From: Paracyclopina nana
Lineage: Eukaryota > Arthropoda > Copepoda > Cyclopoida > Cyclopettidae
Assembly: GCA_019096065.1 (NCBI GenBank)
Contig: JAGUCH010000005.1
Span: forward strand, 682,001 to 746,000
Reading direction: 5' to 3'
DNA length: 64,000 nucleotides
Below are positions 9,601-20,606 of this stretch, piece by piece. The notes below the pieces were generated by a model. It did not search any database. It saw nothing but the letters and a program-made list of their open reading frames with translations, and was not told the DNA's origin. Made by a program: the position numbers and the translations under genes. Within the stretch, counting starts at the first letter, position 1. The number at the start of each line of letters is the position of its first letter.

Positions 9601-12600
9601 TGAATATAAAGATGTCATTTACGCTCTGCGAAAACATTACAGAGATGAAGGACAAAGACTCAATTGCGATCCGGACATGGGCATTCAAACGATCCCATTT
9701 GGCATCCAATGGAAAGAGTCCTCCAAAATGGCATTCGAAACATACATTGAGTCCAAAAACCTGAAATTAAATACAGAGTCAGTGTTACAATTCATGGAAT
9801 GGCACATGTCTCTCAACAGGCTAAATGCCTATGAAAAAACTCTGAAAACGGACGCTCCCACGGGCGCTAAATCGAAAAAGAAAGCAGAGCCCACTTTGCT
9901 AGTCAACTCTGACTCAGACACAGAAGTTGAATCTGACTACTCGTCTGACTTTTCAGAAACCTGCTTGGCTACTGCAACCCGTGATGAAACCTTGTCCGGC
10001 TGTCCTATTTGTAACAGAGACAATCACTCGCTGCCAAAGTGCAGAGTCTTCTACAAAATGGCGGCCAAGGACAAGTACGAAAAGTGCATTGAAAAAGGCG
10101 TCTGCATGCGCTGTCTTACCTCAAAACATAGGAGGAATACGTGCAAAGCCCCAAAGTGCAAAGCTTGCAATGGCCCACATCACGGAATCATGCACAAGCA
10201 CTTTGATAACAGGCAAAAAGAATCAATGAACAAAAACCTCGAAAAGAAGCTTGACAAAATCGAAACCACGCTGGCAACGCTGCTTGAACGAAACAGTTTT
10301 TTAGAAAGCAGCGAACCCAGCGCAGAAATAACATAGCAACTAAGATGCCTGAAGCAGTCGCCTTACAAATGATTGAAATAAAAAGACAGCTAGATCTACC
10401 AAAGCTAACTACAAATAAATGCTTTAGAGTAGTTCCAGTAATTGTCACTAATGGCGACAAGCAAGTGAAAACTCACATGGTGTTGGATGAAGCTTCAAGT
10501 AATACCTTCATCAGCACTAGTCTACACAAAGCTCTAAACCTTCAAGGCCAAAAAGTTAACTATTCGGTTTCCACTATAAATGACAAAGTCCAAGACATGA
10601 AAAGCTACCGTTGCAATGTTAATATCAGACCAATTTTCAAAACAAAGCAAAACTTTGACATTCAAGCTTACACGTCTGATGGCATCAACAAACTAATAAA
10701 ACTGCCCAATTACGAAAAACTCAAACGGCAATTTGACTTCTTAAAGCCAATAGAATTCCCAAAATTGCATAATGGACCAGTTGAAATACTCCTTGGCATC
10801 AACTATCCAACTTTGCATACCAGTTTTAAAGACATCTCGTCCGGAATGGAAAACTCACCTTTAGTCAGAGAAACTGTCTTCGGCAACACGCTAACTTATT
10901 CAAATCCGGATTCAAAGAAAAACTCAAGTGCCACTTTGCTAACTCACGAAATAGTGCAAAATGAATGCCCAGAACTCAAAGAAATTATGTATGCACTTTT
11001 CGATGATGACAGCCAAGGCTTAAAACTTATTGAAAGTAACGAATACTTGACTGCAGACGAGATCAAAGCCAGAGACATCATCAAAGGCAGCATCCACACT
11101 AATGCCAAAGGCAACAAAGAAATGGATGTCCCCTGGTACTCATGGCCTGATCCACCTCCTCTGCCAAATAATTATTATCAAGTTTACACTTTTGAGAAAA
11201 AACAAGAGGACAAATTGGGTCCAGAAAACATGAAACAAGTGGACAAAGCCATAGAAGACATGGTCAAACATGGAGCTTTAAGACTTCTTCGTGATGACGA
11301 AGACAAGCTCATCGGATTCTATATTCCACGTGTCATGGTGGTCAAACTTGACAGACTTACTATGAAAGTTAGAGTCTGCATGGATGCAGCTCGTCCTTTC
11401 GGCAAAAACAAAGTCTCTTTAAACTCACAAGTTATGACTGGACAAAAGCTTCAAGGCGATATATGGTCAATCTGGATGCGCTTCCGGATGGGACTAAAAG
11501 GCTATATAGCTGACGCCGAAAAAATGTTCTTAAACGTCCACCTCAGTGAAAAAGACAAAAAGTTCCATAGACTAATACACAGAGGCCAAGCTTATCAGTT
11601 TGAGTCCTGGGTCTTTGGCAATGCAGCCTCGCCTTACGCTGCTCTCTATACTATGAAGGAAATATCAAAGGAAGGCAACTTACATCCATTGACAGAATAC
11701 GTGTTCAATGAATGCCTTTACATGGACGATATTTTGTTCAGCTGCGACAAAACGAGCGATGCACTCGCAGTTTACAATGATGTCAAAAATGTCCATGCAA
11801 AATCGAAAATGGTCTTCAAAAAGTGGGTCAGTAATGACAAAGACTTCATGTCACAAATAGAGACTTCAGACTGGCATCCCACGTTTGACCTAAAATCAAA
11901 AACTCCAAATGTCAAAGCTCTAGGCATCAAATGGATCTCGAGCGATGACACTATTAGCTTTCAACCTTTAAAAACAAAACTTACTGATGATGACCTCAAA
12001 ATCGTGACCAGACGATACATCACATCAGTAGTGGCTCAAATTTTTGACCCCCAAGACTTATTAGCCCCATTTACCTTAAAAGGACGCCTAATAACTCAAG
12101 AAGTCTGGGGCTTAAATGATACTCTAAAACTTGGCTGGGATGACAAACTCGTAGACTATAAAGAAAAAGACGAACGAGTCGAACCAATCCTTAAAGCTTT
12201 TCAAAACTATGTCAATGACGGATGCAGAATAAACGAAATTGAATTACCTCGTTATATATCTGTCAATCCGGAATCGATTACAAAACGTGAAATACACGCT
12301 TTCTGTGATGCTTCTCGTAAAGCGTATTGTGTCGCAGTCTACATTAGAACTTTTTATAAAACTGACGATGAAAACGAGCTAATAAAAGCTCATCTTATTG
12401 TAGCTAAAAAGAAGCTGATCTCATTTTCAGGGAGATCTATTCCAAAAGCTGAACTAATGGGAGCAGTCTGCGCTGCCCAAATAGTGCCAAACATAGTTAA
12501 AAACTTGAAACTGGTCAATTACGAGGTGCCTAAGGACAACATTCATTACTACCTCGATTCACAGTGCACTTTACAATGGATTAAGTTCACGAGCAGACGG

Positions 12601-15600
12601 CTTGAACAATTCATCGCTACGAGACTTGCACTAATAAGAGAAACAACTGAAAAAAGCCAATGGCATTACGTAAGGACTAATAAAAATCCTGCTGACCTTG
12701 GCACTCGCTCATTGACACTTGACGAATTCATCAGTCAACAAAACTTCTGGTTCAAAGGTAATAACCTTGAAAATCCGGATTATGACTTCGATGAGGAAAA
12801 CTTTGATGACATGCCTGAAGAGGATCAAAACGAAATGAGGAACTCATTCGCAAGAATCTGCCTTTTCAGTCATCTAAAACTTAAAAATTATCATCCTTTT
12901 ATGTCCTTTGACCATATCAGAGCTCTATTCAAACTAGAAGCATCATGGCATGGAAAACAGCCAAAGGACTTAATAAAATTTGTCTCAAAACGCATGGTCA
13001 TATTCAACGAAACGTATCTAAAAACCCACTTCAATGACCTTAGCAAATTATTAAAGCGAGTCTCGACTCTAGAAAACGGAAAATTCAGACTTTGCGCAAG
13101 ACGCTTAGCAAGTCCGGATTGCACTGGAGAAACTCGCAAAAAGCTGGAAAGCTTTAACCTAAAGGCCAAGCGCCCACTACCTCAAAAGCTTCGCTCCGCT
13201 CTGATTTTTATCATAAAAGAAGCCCAAACAGCAGCTTTTTCTCGTGAAAGTTCTAACCTAAAGGCAGAACTCACCAGCTTCAATGCCAAGCTCGATGCAA
13301 ACGGCATCGTGCGCGGGGAATCACGAGTAGAAGACTTCGCAGCTCTGTCAATATACCAAAAAAGGCCAATTATACTTGACAAAGACTGTCATCTCACAAA
13401 ACTTTTAGTGCAAAACGTTCATGAAGTCAATCATGCATCTTTAAGAGAAACAATAATGGAAGTCAATCAATTCTTCCAAATAAGAGGACTACGTGTACTT
13501 GCCAAAAACGCAATCAGACACTGTCTGATATGCAACTTAACAAAAGGAAAACCGTACCAAAGTCAACACATGGCTCCGCTTCCGGATTCAAAACTTGAAA
13601 CTTTAAAACTTTTTGAATCCATCTCCATCGACTTTGCGGGCCCAGTTAAAGTAAAATTTGGGCGCGCAATCCATAAATATTATCTACTGATCATAGTCTG
13701 CCAGCAAACTCACGCTTTTCACATGGAAATCACGGAAAGCATGGCAACAGAACATATCATAACTGCTCTACAAAGGTTTTGCAGCAAACGAAGGACCCCG
13801 AAAAACGTCAGATCGGATAACGCAGCTCAATTCTGTTGCGCTAAAAAACTGTTAATACCTGACATGTCCAAAATACAAAATACATTGAATATAGAAAACT
13901 GGGAATTCTCACCTGTCTACAGTCCTCAAAACAATGGACTCGCCGAACGAATGGTGGGCTTGGCAAAAGCTAGACTTCCATGTCTAGAAAGCCATGAATT
14001 CTCCCATGACGAACTATTGACGGCTTCTGAAATGATAATAAACTTGATCAACAATAGACCCGTCAATCCAATTGAAACTGACGAAATAGAAGGCATTTTA
14101 TGCATAAATGACTTGATAAAAGCAGGTCTAAACTTTGACAACAGCGTCCTTGAAGTAAAGGACGAAAACAGATTCACAAACCTCTATTTAAATATACGTG
14201 ACATAATAGATACTTACTGGCAACAATGGACAACTGCCATAGTAGATGACCTGAAAAAGTTCCCTAAATGGACAAAATTTAGAGATAACCCAAAACTCGG
14301 TGAACTTTGCCTCATAATGCAGTCTCCAGATGCAAAAAAGACGTGGCAAGTCACACCTCGTTATGACTGGAAGTGGGGTAGAATAACAAAACTCATTCCA
14401 GACAAGGACGGATTAGTTCGAAAATGCGAAATCCTGATTGCTCAGGACCAAAGTAAAACCAAAAAGTATAAAATAAAACCTGCAAAACTTGACATCTATT
14501 CTATTCGTCAATTGATTCCGCTGAATATACTTTAAACGCGGGGAATGACGAATACTCAAAAGAATCTAATACTCGGTTAGATGCGGGGAAAACAGCACTA
14601 AAAACTGCCCCGCGGAAAATCGTCAGTGACGTAAGTTTTCATCGCAAAGCGCAAGTTGCGGGGAAAGCCGAACGGCGAATCGCGCGGCGATCACCCGTAA
14701 ACAAAGAACTTGCACGGAAAATCGCTTCGCGGAAAACAGCCAAAAATTCGCTAAGTCCCAAAGTACGAATTAGAGGCCGATCAGAAAACGGTAGACAGAA
14801 AACCAATGACGTAAAAACCTCATTGCACGCGGACTTACTGAGACACCCCTCGGAGCCGGCTGAACACTATAAATAGCTCACGTGGGACAAGGATCGATCC
14901 CCATTGTGTTCTAAAATTTGCACGAGTCCACGTCCTCGCCATCTTTGGAAAACTTCGCCATCTTTGGAAAACCTCTACGTCTGAAAAGAAAAATGGCTCA
15001 TCAATCCAACATCAACCGAAAACGAAACTACCCATTCAAGTTCAACAAGCCCACCTTGTATAGTGAACTCAAAACGAAGGGTACAGGAATTGCCGAAGTC
15101 CTGCTAAATCCAATGAGCCGAATCCTCGGCTCAAAGCTTCAGGAAGGCCACGTCTCAAGGATCCCGATGGAACACCTGAAAAAGAGACTCGACTGGTTAA
15201 AACTCGATAGTCTAAGGCTTCTCTATCTAAGTCGAGGCAATGTCAAGGAAGCCATCCACGTATTCGCTGATCTGGGTAAAATCTATGACGATGCTATTAA
15301 AATTGTTAGCTCGGCCGATCCTTACCCGATACATAGAACAATGCAAAGCGATGAAAACCGTAGAATAGCGCTTCGCAATTACAATGAGCTCCAGCGCGAA
15401 AAAACCGGTCTTGAGGACCTCATTCGCCAAAACACTGGAGCTCCGCGATCCCAAGCAGCCTCTATATTGCCCCCGAGGCCTGCAAAACCAAATAGAGGCA
15501 ATAGCTTAGCAAAACAAAAAGGAAACGAAATGATCGCAAACTTCGCTCAAACTGTCACGTTTAGAGACCCCAGAACTGAACCAAAGGGGTTAGCTAGCAC

Positions 15601-18600
15601 GTTGACCAGCGAAAAAATTGTCTTAGTTCCCATAAACGCGTTAAACCGGATCCTCAATCAAAATCCTCACATTACAGTCGATAACTTTTTCGAATTGAAT
15701 AATGACTTTGTGAGAAGGGACCGACGCTGGGAAATCCGGACTGGGGAGGCAAATTTTGTTTCTTACCTCAGAAAGCTCCGGAGCCAATCCACCGAGACAA
15801 TAAACCTCGTCTCGCCCTCGTCCACGGCAACGTCTGAGTCCTTGGAGGTAGCTTCAGATGCATCATATCGACCCAATTCAGCCGATCTGCTGATGTCATC
15901 CTCCACCACCTCCACGTCACTCGAGCCTGGATCGGAGCCTTCAATGACCTCGGGGCCTACTACCACTCCTTCCGGAACTGATCCGGATTCAGCCCCGAGC
16001 TCGGACCTCGAAGAAGCAAGGCGAAGAATTCTGCCATTCGAACAGTTGCTTCTCAAAATCGATGACGATGCACCTCCTCCGTCGGCTTCCGTTGCCCTAC
16101 TGGCTTCGGAAGTAGCCCCGCTGCCCCTTTTGAAGGTGGAAATTCCTCCGCCTCCGGAACTTCTGATGCCACCACCAGCGCAACCTCCGCAAGCTCCAGT
16201 TCGATTGGCGACGCCAATTCCGCCTCCACCTGGAGCTAAAGCTGGACCCAGATTATCCGCAGAAGTGCCCGAGGACTTATTAAAACGAGAGGAAGGTGAA
16301 GAAGAAGACGATGACATCGATATGACTGACGCCCACAGTCTCATGTTTGACGAAGACGAGGATGACGGCTCAGCGCCGCCAGCGGGGAATGTCTGAACTT
16401 CGTATTTGTATTTTCCCGCCCCCTACTTCGATCTCGTTTCCTCGTGTGATCAGCTGCCCAATAAACCTCAGTTACGTTCCAGCATTCACCTCCATCACGT
16501 CTATTTATTGAAAACTCGTAAGTTTCATTAAAACGTTGAAAACCACTTCGTAGTCATCCGCAATTCTCTCAAAGGCGTAGTACTTTTGCAGCGACATTGC
16601 GTACACTAAGCGACATAAAAAATAGTTAAAAAGCAGTTGGTCCAAGAATTTACTGTAGTCACCTTTCCGGCCTGGCAAACCAAGGAATAAATCGTAGGTC
16701 TTAAAGTGCTTCAAAATGTCTTGCTCTTGAGTTGACGGTCTTTTTCCGAACATTTATCGAGTAGGTCCTAAGCTTTCTTATGAATTGTTCCAGGCCAAAT
16801 TAAACATGCCTACCGTAAGCAAGCCATGAAGTTTCATCCGGATAAGAACCCCGGGAATGAGGAAGCGGCCGACAAGTTCAAAGAGTTGTCCACGGCCTAC
16901 GCCGTCCTGTCGGACCCGAACAAGAAGCGCCAATACGACCTACACGGCGAAGAAGGGTCCGTAGCGGAGCTCGGGTCCGTCAACGTCGAGGATCTCGGGA
17001 CCGTCGGACGTCTTTTCGGCGCGCTCGTGAGCAAAGCCGGGATTCCGGTCCCTACGGAAATCACTCAAAAGGTCCTCACCGCAGCGATGCACATCGGTAG
17101 CGGCGCTACACATGTGCCCGGATTTGAGCTGCCCAAGGTCGAGACACTCCTCTGGGGGCAGACAGTGTCTGGCACGGTGGACCGACAGTGCGCCCACTTC
17201 TTCCGGATCACCATCACGGAGCAGGACTTGAAGTCCGGAGTCATCATCTCCTGCACCTCGACAGGATCGGACAAGTTTAAAGTGGTCTTCTTCGACAATG
17301 AAGGCCATGTCACAATGGTAGAGGAGTCTCAGCAGCGAAAGCGAAAGAGCGAAGCCAATCTCTATGTCGTGCCCTTTGCCAGGTAACTTTTGGACCTACT
17401 ACGCTTTTGCAAGAACTTTATACTTCTAATTGTATTGGACCTACAATCACTTTGACCACTACTTTCAACTACCTTAGAATGTTCTTGGACCTACTTTTGA
17501 CCATGGTGATTTTGCTAATTTTTGTAGCTGAATGAAAGTTGGACCTACTATTAATTTGACCAATATTTTATACTACCTTAGAATGTTCTTGGACCTACTT
17601 TTGACAGTGGAAATTTTTCTTTTTTTATACCTGAATGAAAGTTGGACCCACTATCACTTTGACCTTATTTTAATGTTCTTAGACTTACTTTTGACGAGGG
17701 TGATTTTGCTATATTTTTATAGTACTTGAATGAAAGTTGGACCCACTATCACTTTGACCATATTTTAATGTTCTTAGACCTACTTTTGACAAGGGTGATT
17801 TTGCTATATTTTTATACCTGAATGAAAGTTGGACCCACTATCACTTTGACCATATTTTAATGTTCTTAGACTTACTTTTGAAAATGGTGATTTTGCTTTA
17901 TTTTATACCTGAATGAAAGTTGGACCTACTAAGACTTTGACCATATCCTAATGTTCTTAGACTTACTTTTGACAATGGTGATTTTGCTATATTTTTATAG
18001 TACTTGAATGAAAGTTGGACCTATCGTTGTCAAGCAAAGCCTTTACCCTAGAAGTTGAACTATGCAAAACTAATCTATATATATTTGATGATATAGTTAT
18101 ATTAATATTTTTGAATGTAGGTACAACCTGAGCGAAACAATGCCATTGTCCATGATGAAGCGGTTGGACGAAGAAGTCCCCCCAGTCTTCATGATCCTCG
18201 ACACCTTTGACAAGGATGTCAAGAGCCTGTTGCCAGGCACTCACTTGTTCTGTGTGTATGGAGACAACTGGTTCCAGTCTGTGAAATACCAGCTGAGATG
18301 TCTGGTTGCAGTTCCCACCTCTTCGGACTGTGTCGTCACCATCCAGGAGTCGGAGAGGAAGTTAGCCGAGAAGAAGAGACATCTGGAGAACTTCCAGACA
18401 GAGTTCTGTGACATCAAGAAGAAGTATGAAGAAGCTTGCAAGAAACTTGAAGAAGACATCACTGAGACCATTGAGCTCATGCAGGCCAGGGATTCATCCT
18501 ACAACGAATACATCGAACAGTCTGGAACAAAGTACAGCCATGTCCCCCCCACCAGGCAACAGCTTAACCAGTCTGGCCCTGGAGGGAGCCTCCTGGGAGG

Positions 18601-18622
18601 CATAGGGAAGCTTTTTGGATAA
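6664..18622 (+). CDS. ARG1-like J-domain (DnaJ) protein with coiled coil
   Basis: Three exons (6664-6742, 16794-17382, 18121-18622) join in phase with GT-AG borders to give 389 residues. The J domain spans about residues 12-78 with the essential HPD at 41-43, so it should stimulate an Hsp70. The middle part, with [27 protein letters not shown] and SGTHLF-type VYGDN blocks, matches plant ARG1 (Altered Response to Gravity) along its length. A coiled coil follows (about 298-345) and then a Gly-rich tail ending GGIGKLFG. Plant ARG1 acts at membranes and the cytoskeleton; the animal role is not established here. Intron 1 is 10 kb because it carries the Bel/Pao element, without which it would be about 0.46 kb. 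Intron 2 is a minisatellite. The gene starts 15 bp after RNASEK, suggesting one transcript. Confidence 0.88.
7014..7018 (+). repeat. Target-site duplication of the Bel/Pao element (CTAAG), left
   Basis: CTAAG directly precedes the 5' LTR and is found again directly after the 3' LTR at 16606-16610. Confidence 0.9.
7019..7234 (+). repeat. 5' LTR of the Bel/Pao element
   Basis: This 216-bp repeat starts TGTCTGAAC and ends GCGTACA. By eye it is identical to the copy at 16390-16605. A primer-binding-site-like TGGCGCCCAAC follows directly. Confidence 0.93.
7235..7900 (+). other. Bel/Pao leader with internal direct repeats
   Basis: The untranslated leader holds the primer-binding-site region, then two pairs of direct repeats: one around GCAACAGAAA(A)CCCCTGC near 7330 and 7402, and one of about 40 bp with CACGGCAATATTCCAATC near 7516 and 7610. 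These could be packaging or RNA-structure elements. Confidence 0.6.
7901..10336 (+). CDS. gag: Bel/Pao gag
   Basis: The 811-residue ORF has a coiled-coil N-terminal half, a DUF1759-type gag domain (about residues 470-640) and a cysteine/histidine-rich nucleic-acid-binding region (about 700-770). It is the structural polyprotein of the element. The downstream pol lies in another frame beginning 9 bp after its stop. Confidence 0.9.
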   Translation: MAEKVLNSTSHSSDENESGSNWTSAISDIENELQALFKVFEDWYQIPIETMKANVKSKIKELKALRPKLTVLQDSINAVFQMPYGDYEDGEMRDSKAIELDKELQKLMIRRRAWIAKFKVYQAEYEKLHPDESQVSLAESSYVCSWNNVSLSKLPDMGDKTMEELLEKPEKLRSDEKDESLQMSIDKSSSTIQKPGSFDTSTPENAKASENYEEFKQLIADLKKTIENYEKDPNPDLFKSRTELLSELENKIALKAQEAKEAFKHAKLEPRQISSYQGHITQFRSGSSALIRKLKLPQPAAPTSTPAPPKQVQKELEASNPEEKDMKSFEKRAFEDLENTIMRQNMKAPNLELTPEPPKNENWPISQIKGPNPNAQGNGNGRENCSGNANARPEYSYRGRTSRNRSPSPRFEEEEEFITIQTNRNSILRKAQKDPITDWSDLYRRAFKMSQIFDQKKEKLPKETDSLKMKFTGNMGDYPDFKDRFFLKVIKNTSISPANKLMILADSVEGEALTEVKDCKPLNLTNLANAIERLDTLFADQKGRTGYLMNKLCGLKPLDHSNKDSLVEYKDVIYALRKHYRDEGQRLNCDPDMGIQTIPFGIQWKESSKMAFETYIESKNLKLNTESVLQFMEWHMSLNRLNAYEKTLKTDAPTGAKSKKKAEPTLLVNSDSDTEVESDYSSDFSETCLATATRDETLSGCPICNRDNHSLPKCRVFYKMAAKDKYEKCIEKGVCMRCLTSKHRRNTCKAPKCKACNGPHHGIMHKHFDNRQKESMNKNLEKKLDKIETTLATLLERNSFLESSEPSAEIT
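10345..14535 (+). CDS. pol: Bel/Pao pol (protease, RT, RNase H, integrase)
   Basis: This ORF of 1,396 residues has, in order, an aspartic-protease-like domain near the start, Pao-type reverse transcriptase with YMDD (about residue 470), an RNase H-like A17 region, an integrase zinc-binding and catalytic core (about 1000-1250), and a C-terminal DUF5641-like segment. It is typical of Bel/Pao elements. Confidence 0.92.
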   Translation: MPEAVALQMIEIKRQLDLPKLTTNKCFRVVPVIVTNGDKQVKTHMVLDEASSNTFISTSLHKALNLQGQKVNYSVSTINDKVQDMKSYRCNVNIRPIFKTKQNFDIQAYTSDGINKLIKLPNYEKLKRQFDFLKPIEFPKLHNGPVEILLGINYPTLHTSFKDISSGMENSPLVRETVFGNTLTYSNPDSKKNSSATLLTHEIVQNECPELKEIMYALFDDDSQGLKLIESNEYLTADEIKARDIIKGSIHTNAKGNKEMDVPWYSWPDPPPLPNNYYQVYTFEKKQEDKLGPENMKQVDKAIEDMVKHGALRLLRDDEDKLIGFYIPRVMVVKLDRLTMKVRVCMDAARPFGKNKVSLNSQVMTGQKLQGDIWSIWMRFRMGLKGYIADAEKMFLNVHLSEKDKKFHRLIHRGQAYQFESWVFGNAASPYAALYTMKEISKEGNLHPLTEYVFNECLYMDDILFSCDKTSDALAVYNDVKNVHAKSKMVFKKWVSNDKDFMSQIETSDWHPTFDLKSKTPNVKALGIKWISSDDTISFQPLKTKLTDDDLKIVTRRYITSVVAQIFDPQDLLAPFTLKGRLITQEVWGLNDTLKLGWDDKLVDYKEKDERVEPILKAFQNYVNDGCRINEIELPRYISVNPESITKREIHAFCDASRKAYCVAVYIRTFYKTDDENELIKAHLIVAKKKLISFSGRSIPKAELMGAVCAAQIVPNIVKNLKLVNYEVPKDNIHYYLDSQCTLQWIKFTSRRLEQFIATRLALIRETTEKSQWHYVRTNKNPADLGTRSLTLDEFISQQNFWFKGNNLENPDYDFDEENFDDMPEEDQNEMRNSFARICLFSHLKLKNYHPFMSFDHIRALFKLEASWHGKQPKDLIKFVSKRMVIFNETYLKTHFNDLSKLLKRVSTLENGKFRLCARRLASPDCTGETRKKLESFNLKAKRPLPQKLRSALIFIIKEAQTAAFSRESSNLKAELTSFNAKLDANGIVRGESRVEDFAALSIYQKRPIILDKDCHLTKLLVQNVHEVNHASLRETIMEVNQFFQIRGLRVLAKNAIRHCLICNLTKGKPYQSQHMAPLPDSKLETLKLFESISIDFAGPVKVKFGRAIHKYYLLIIVCQQTHAFHMEITESMATEHIITALQRFCSKRRTPKNVRSDNAAQFCCAKKLLIPDMSKIQNTLNIENWEFSPVYSPQNNGLAERMVGLAKARLPCLESHEFSHDELLTASEMIINLINNRPVNPIETDEIEGILCINDLIKAGLNFDNSVLEVKDENRFTNLYLNIRDIIDTYWQQWTTAIVDDLKKFPKWTKFRDNPKLGELCLIMQSPDAKKTWQVTPRYDWKWGRITKLIPDKDGLVRKCEILIAQDQSKTKKYKIKPAKLDIYSIRQLIPLNIL
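14538..14917 (+). promoter_or_regulatory. Promoter-like spacer between Bel/Pao pol and ORF3
   Basis: This 380-bp spacer carries TATAAATAG (14868-14876) upstream of ORF3, two TGACGTAA CRE-like boxes (14627-14634 and 14807-14814) and a CCAAT box overlapping the second. It also has three copies of GCGGGGAA (14538, 14583, 14658), the same octamer that forms the polypurine tract before the 3' LTR. The layout suggests an internal promoter. Confidence 0.5.
14918..16396 (+). CDS. Third ORF of the Bel/Pao element, function unknown
   Basis: This 492-residue ORF lies downstream of pol, in the place where env occurs in some LTR elements. I see no signal peptide, membrane helix or fusion motif, so it does not look like an envelope. 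The first third is basic and helical (an alternative start MAHQSNIN at 14993 has a better ATG context). The middle is Ser/Thr-rich, and the last third is rich in proline (PPPP runs) and ends in a long acidic stretch ([14 protein letters not shown]). The stop lies a few bases inside the 3' LTR. I do not recognise a family. Confidence 0.8.
   Translation: MHESTSSPSLENFAIFGKPLRLKRKMAHQSNINRKRNYPFKFNKPTLYSELKTKGTGIAEVLLNPMSRILGSKLQEGHVSRIPMEHLKKRLDWLKLDSLRLLYLSRGNVKEAIHVFADLGKIYDDAIKIVSSADPYPIHRTMQSDENRRIALRNYNELQREKTGLEDLIRQNTGAPRSQAASILPPRPAKPNRGNSLAKQKGNEMIANFAQTVTFRDPRTEPKGLASTLTSEKIVLVPINALNRILNQNPHITVDNFFELNNDFVRRDRRWEIRTGEANFVSYLRKLRSQSTETINLVSPSSTATSESLEVASDASYRPNSADLLMSSSTTSTSLEPGSEPSMTSGPTTTPSGTDPDSAPSSDLEEARRRILPFEQLLLKIDDDAPPPSASVALLASEVAPLPLLKVEIPPPPELLMPPPAQPPQAPVRLATPIPPPPGAKAGPRLSAEVPEDLLKREEGEEEDDDIDMTDAHSLMFDEDEDDGSAPPAGNV
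16390..16605 (+). repeat. 3' LTR of the Bel/Pao element
   Basis: This 216-bp copy is identical by eye to the 5' LTR. It is preceded directly by the purine tract GCGGGGAA (16382-16389) and followed by the CTAAG target duplication (16606-16610). Confidence 0.93.
17385..18045 (+). repeat. Minisatellite filling intron 2 of the DnaJ gene
   Basis: About six degenerate tandem units of 80-105 bp are present, each with GAATGAAAGTTGGACC, CACTTTGACCATATTTTA, ATGTTCTTAGAC and GGTGATTTTGCTA blocks. The array takes up nearly the whole intron between the exons ending at 17382 and starting at 18121. Confidence 0.85.
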
Positions 18623-19458
18623 TTGACACACTCTCTAGATGCACATAAACTTCATTTACAACACTTTAACAAGTATGGATACATCCCAATTCTCCTTCTC
18701 GAAGAATTCTTCAACCCTTGATCAAAAGACTTACAGGAGTACACTATGATTTCAAAGTAATCAAAACTAGTCTCGACAGATGAAACAAATTTTTTGCATA
18801 CAAAACTTTCACCCAGATGGGTGAAAGCAAATTACAGTTGTAAATAGATTTACCTTGAGGCTATGTTATCACTTGAATTGATTGATTCCAGTTTATGATC
18901 TTACACTTTTTCAGTCACTCATTCTGTGTATTAAAAGGAAACAAAGTTGTTGTTGGTTGAATGCTTACAAAATGAATAAACTTGTCTTCAATGTTAAGGT
19001 TTTAATAAAATCCCTGAATAGGATTGAAATAAGTGTCGACACTTGGTTTTCGAGGTCATTTTATTATTAATAGTTTGTAGTGTTTTGCAAAAAGAATCCT
19101 AGCATATGTACTGAATACTGAGGCTTTCTGAGAATTTTTCCAAGTCCTCAAAAGACATCTAAAAAACAAACAAAAAACTAGTCTGAAAAATGGTTCTTCT
19201 TCGTCTCAGCTGCTGAGCCACCAAAATTCCAAAATTGCACAGGTTGCAGTAGTAGATGAAAGTCCAATTCCGAGTCTTTTATGCGAGATTTAGTGAAGTG
19301 TGTGATGATGGCATTCTAGGTGGGTCTTGTCTTGATGAACTGAAGATGTATTTTTAGCTTGGCTGCAGGTGATTTTTCAGAGTAATTTAGACACATATTG
19401 TTGATAGAGAATAGAGATGTAGTTGTAGTAGTGGATGTTCTTCATTTAATGTACAATC
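18623..19458. other. Convergent 3' regions of the DnaJ and H3.3 genes
   Basis: The DnaJ 3' UTR runs in from the left, with AATAAA-type poly(A) signals near 18974 and 19003. The H3.3 3' UTR comes in from the right. No additional gene is seen. I found no canonical histone stem-loop after the H3.3 stop, as expected for a replacement histone. Confidence 0.5.

Positions 19459-20606
<1,148 letters not shown>

Larger units (their letters stand above)
7019..16605 (+). mobile_element. Bel/Pao LTR retrotransposon, looks whole
   Basis: This 9.6-kb element sits in sense orientation in intron 1 of the DnaJ gene. Its parts are two identical 216-bp LTRs, a 5-bp target duplication, a leader with internal repeats, gag, pol and a third ORF. 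The pol domain content (DUF1758-type protease, Pao-type RT with YMDD, A17 peptidase region, integrase, DUF5641-like end) places it in Bel/Pao. I see no break in its frames. Identical LTRs mean a very recent insertion. Confidence 0.93.

Noticed and set aside
15763-16344. Long minus-strand open frame opposite Bel/Pao ORF3
   Set aside because: Composition is the mirror of the Pro/Ser-rich sense frame; no independent start or domain.
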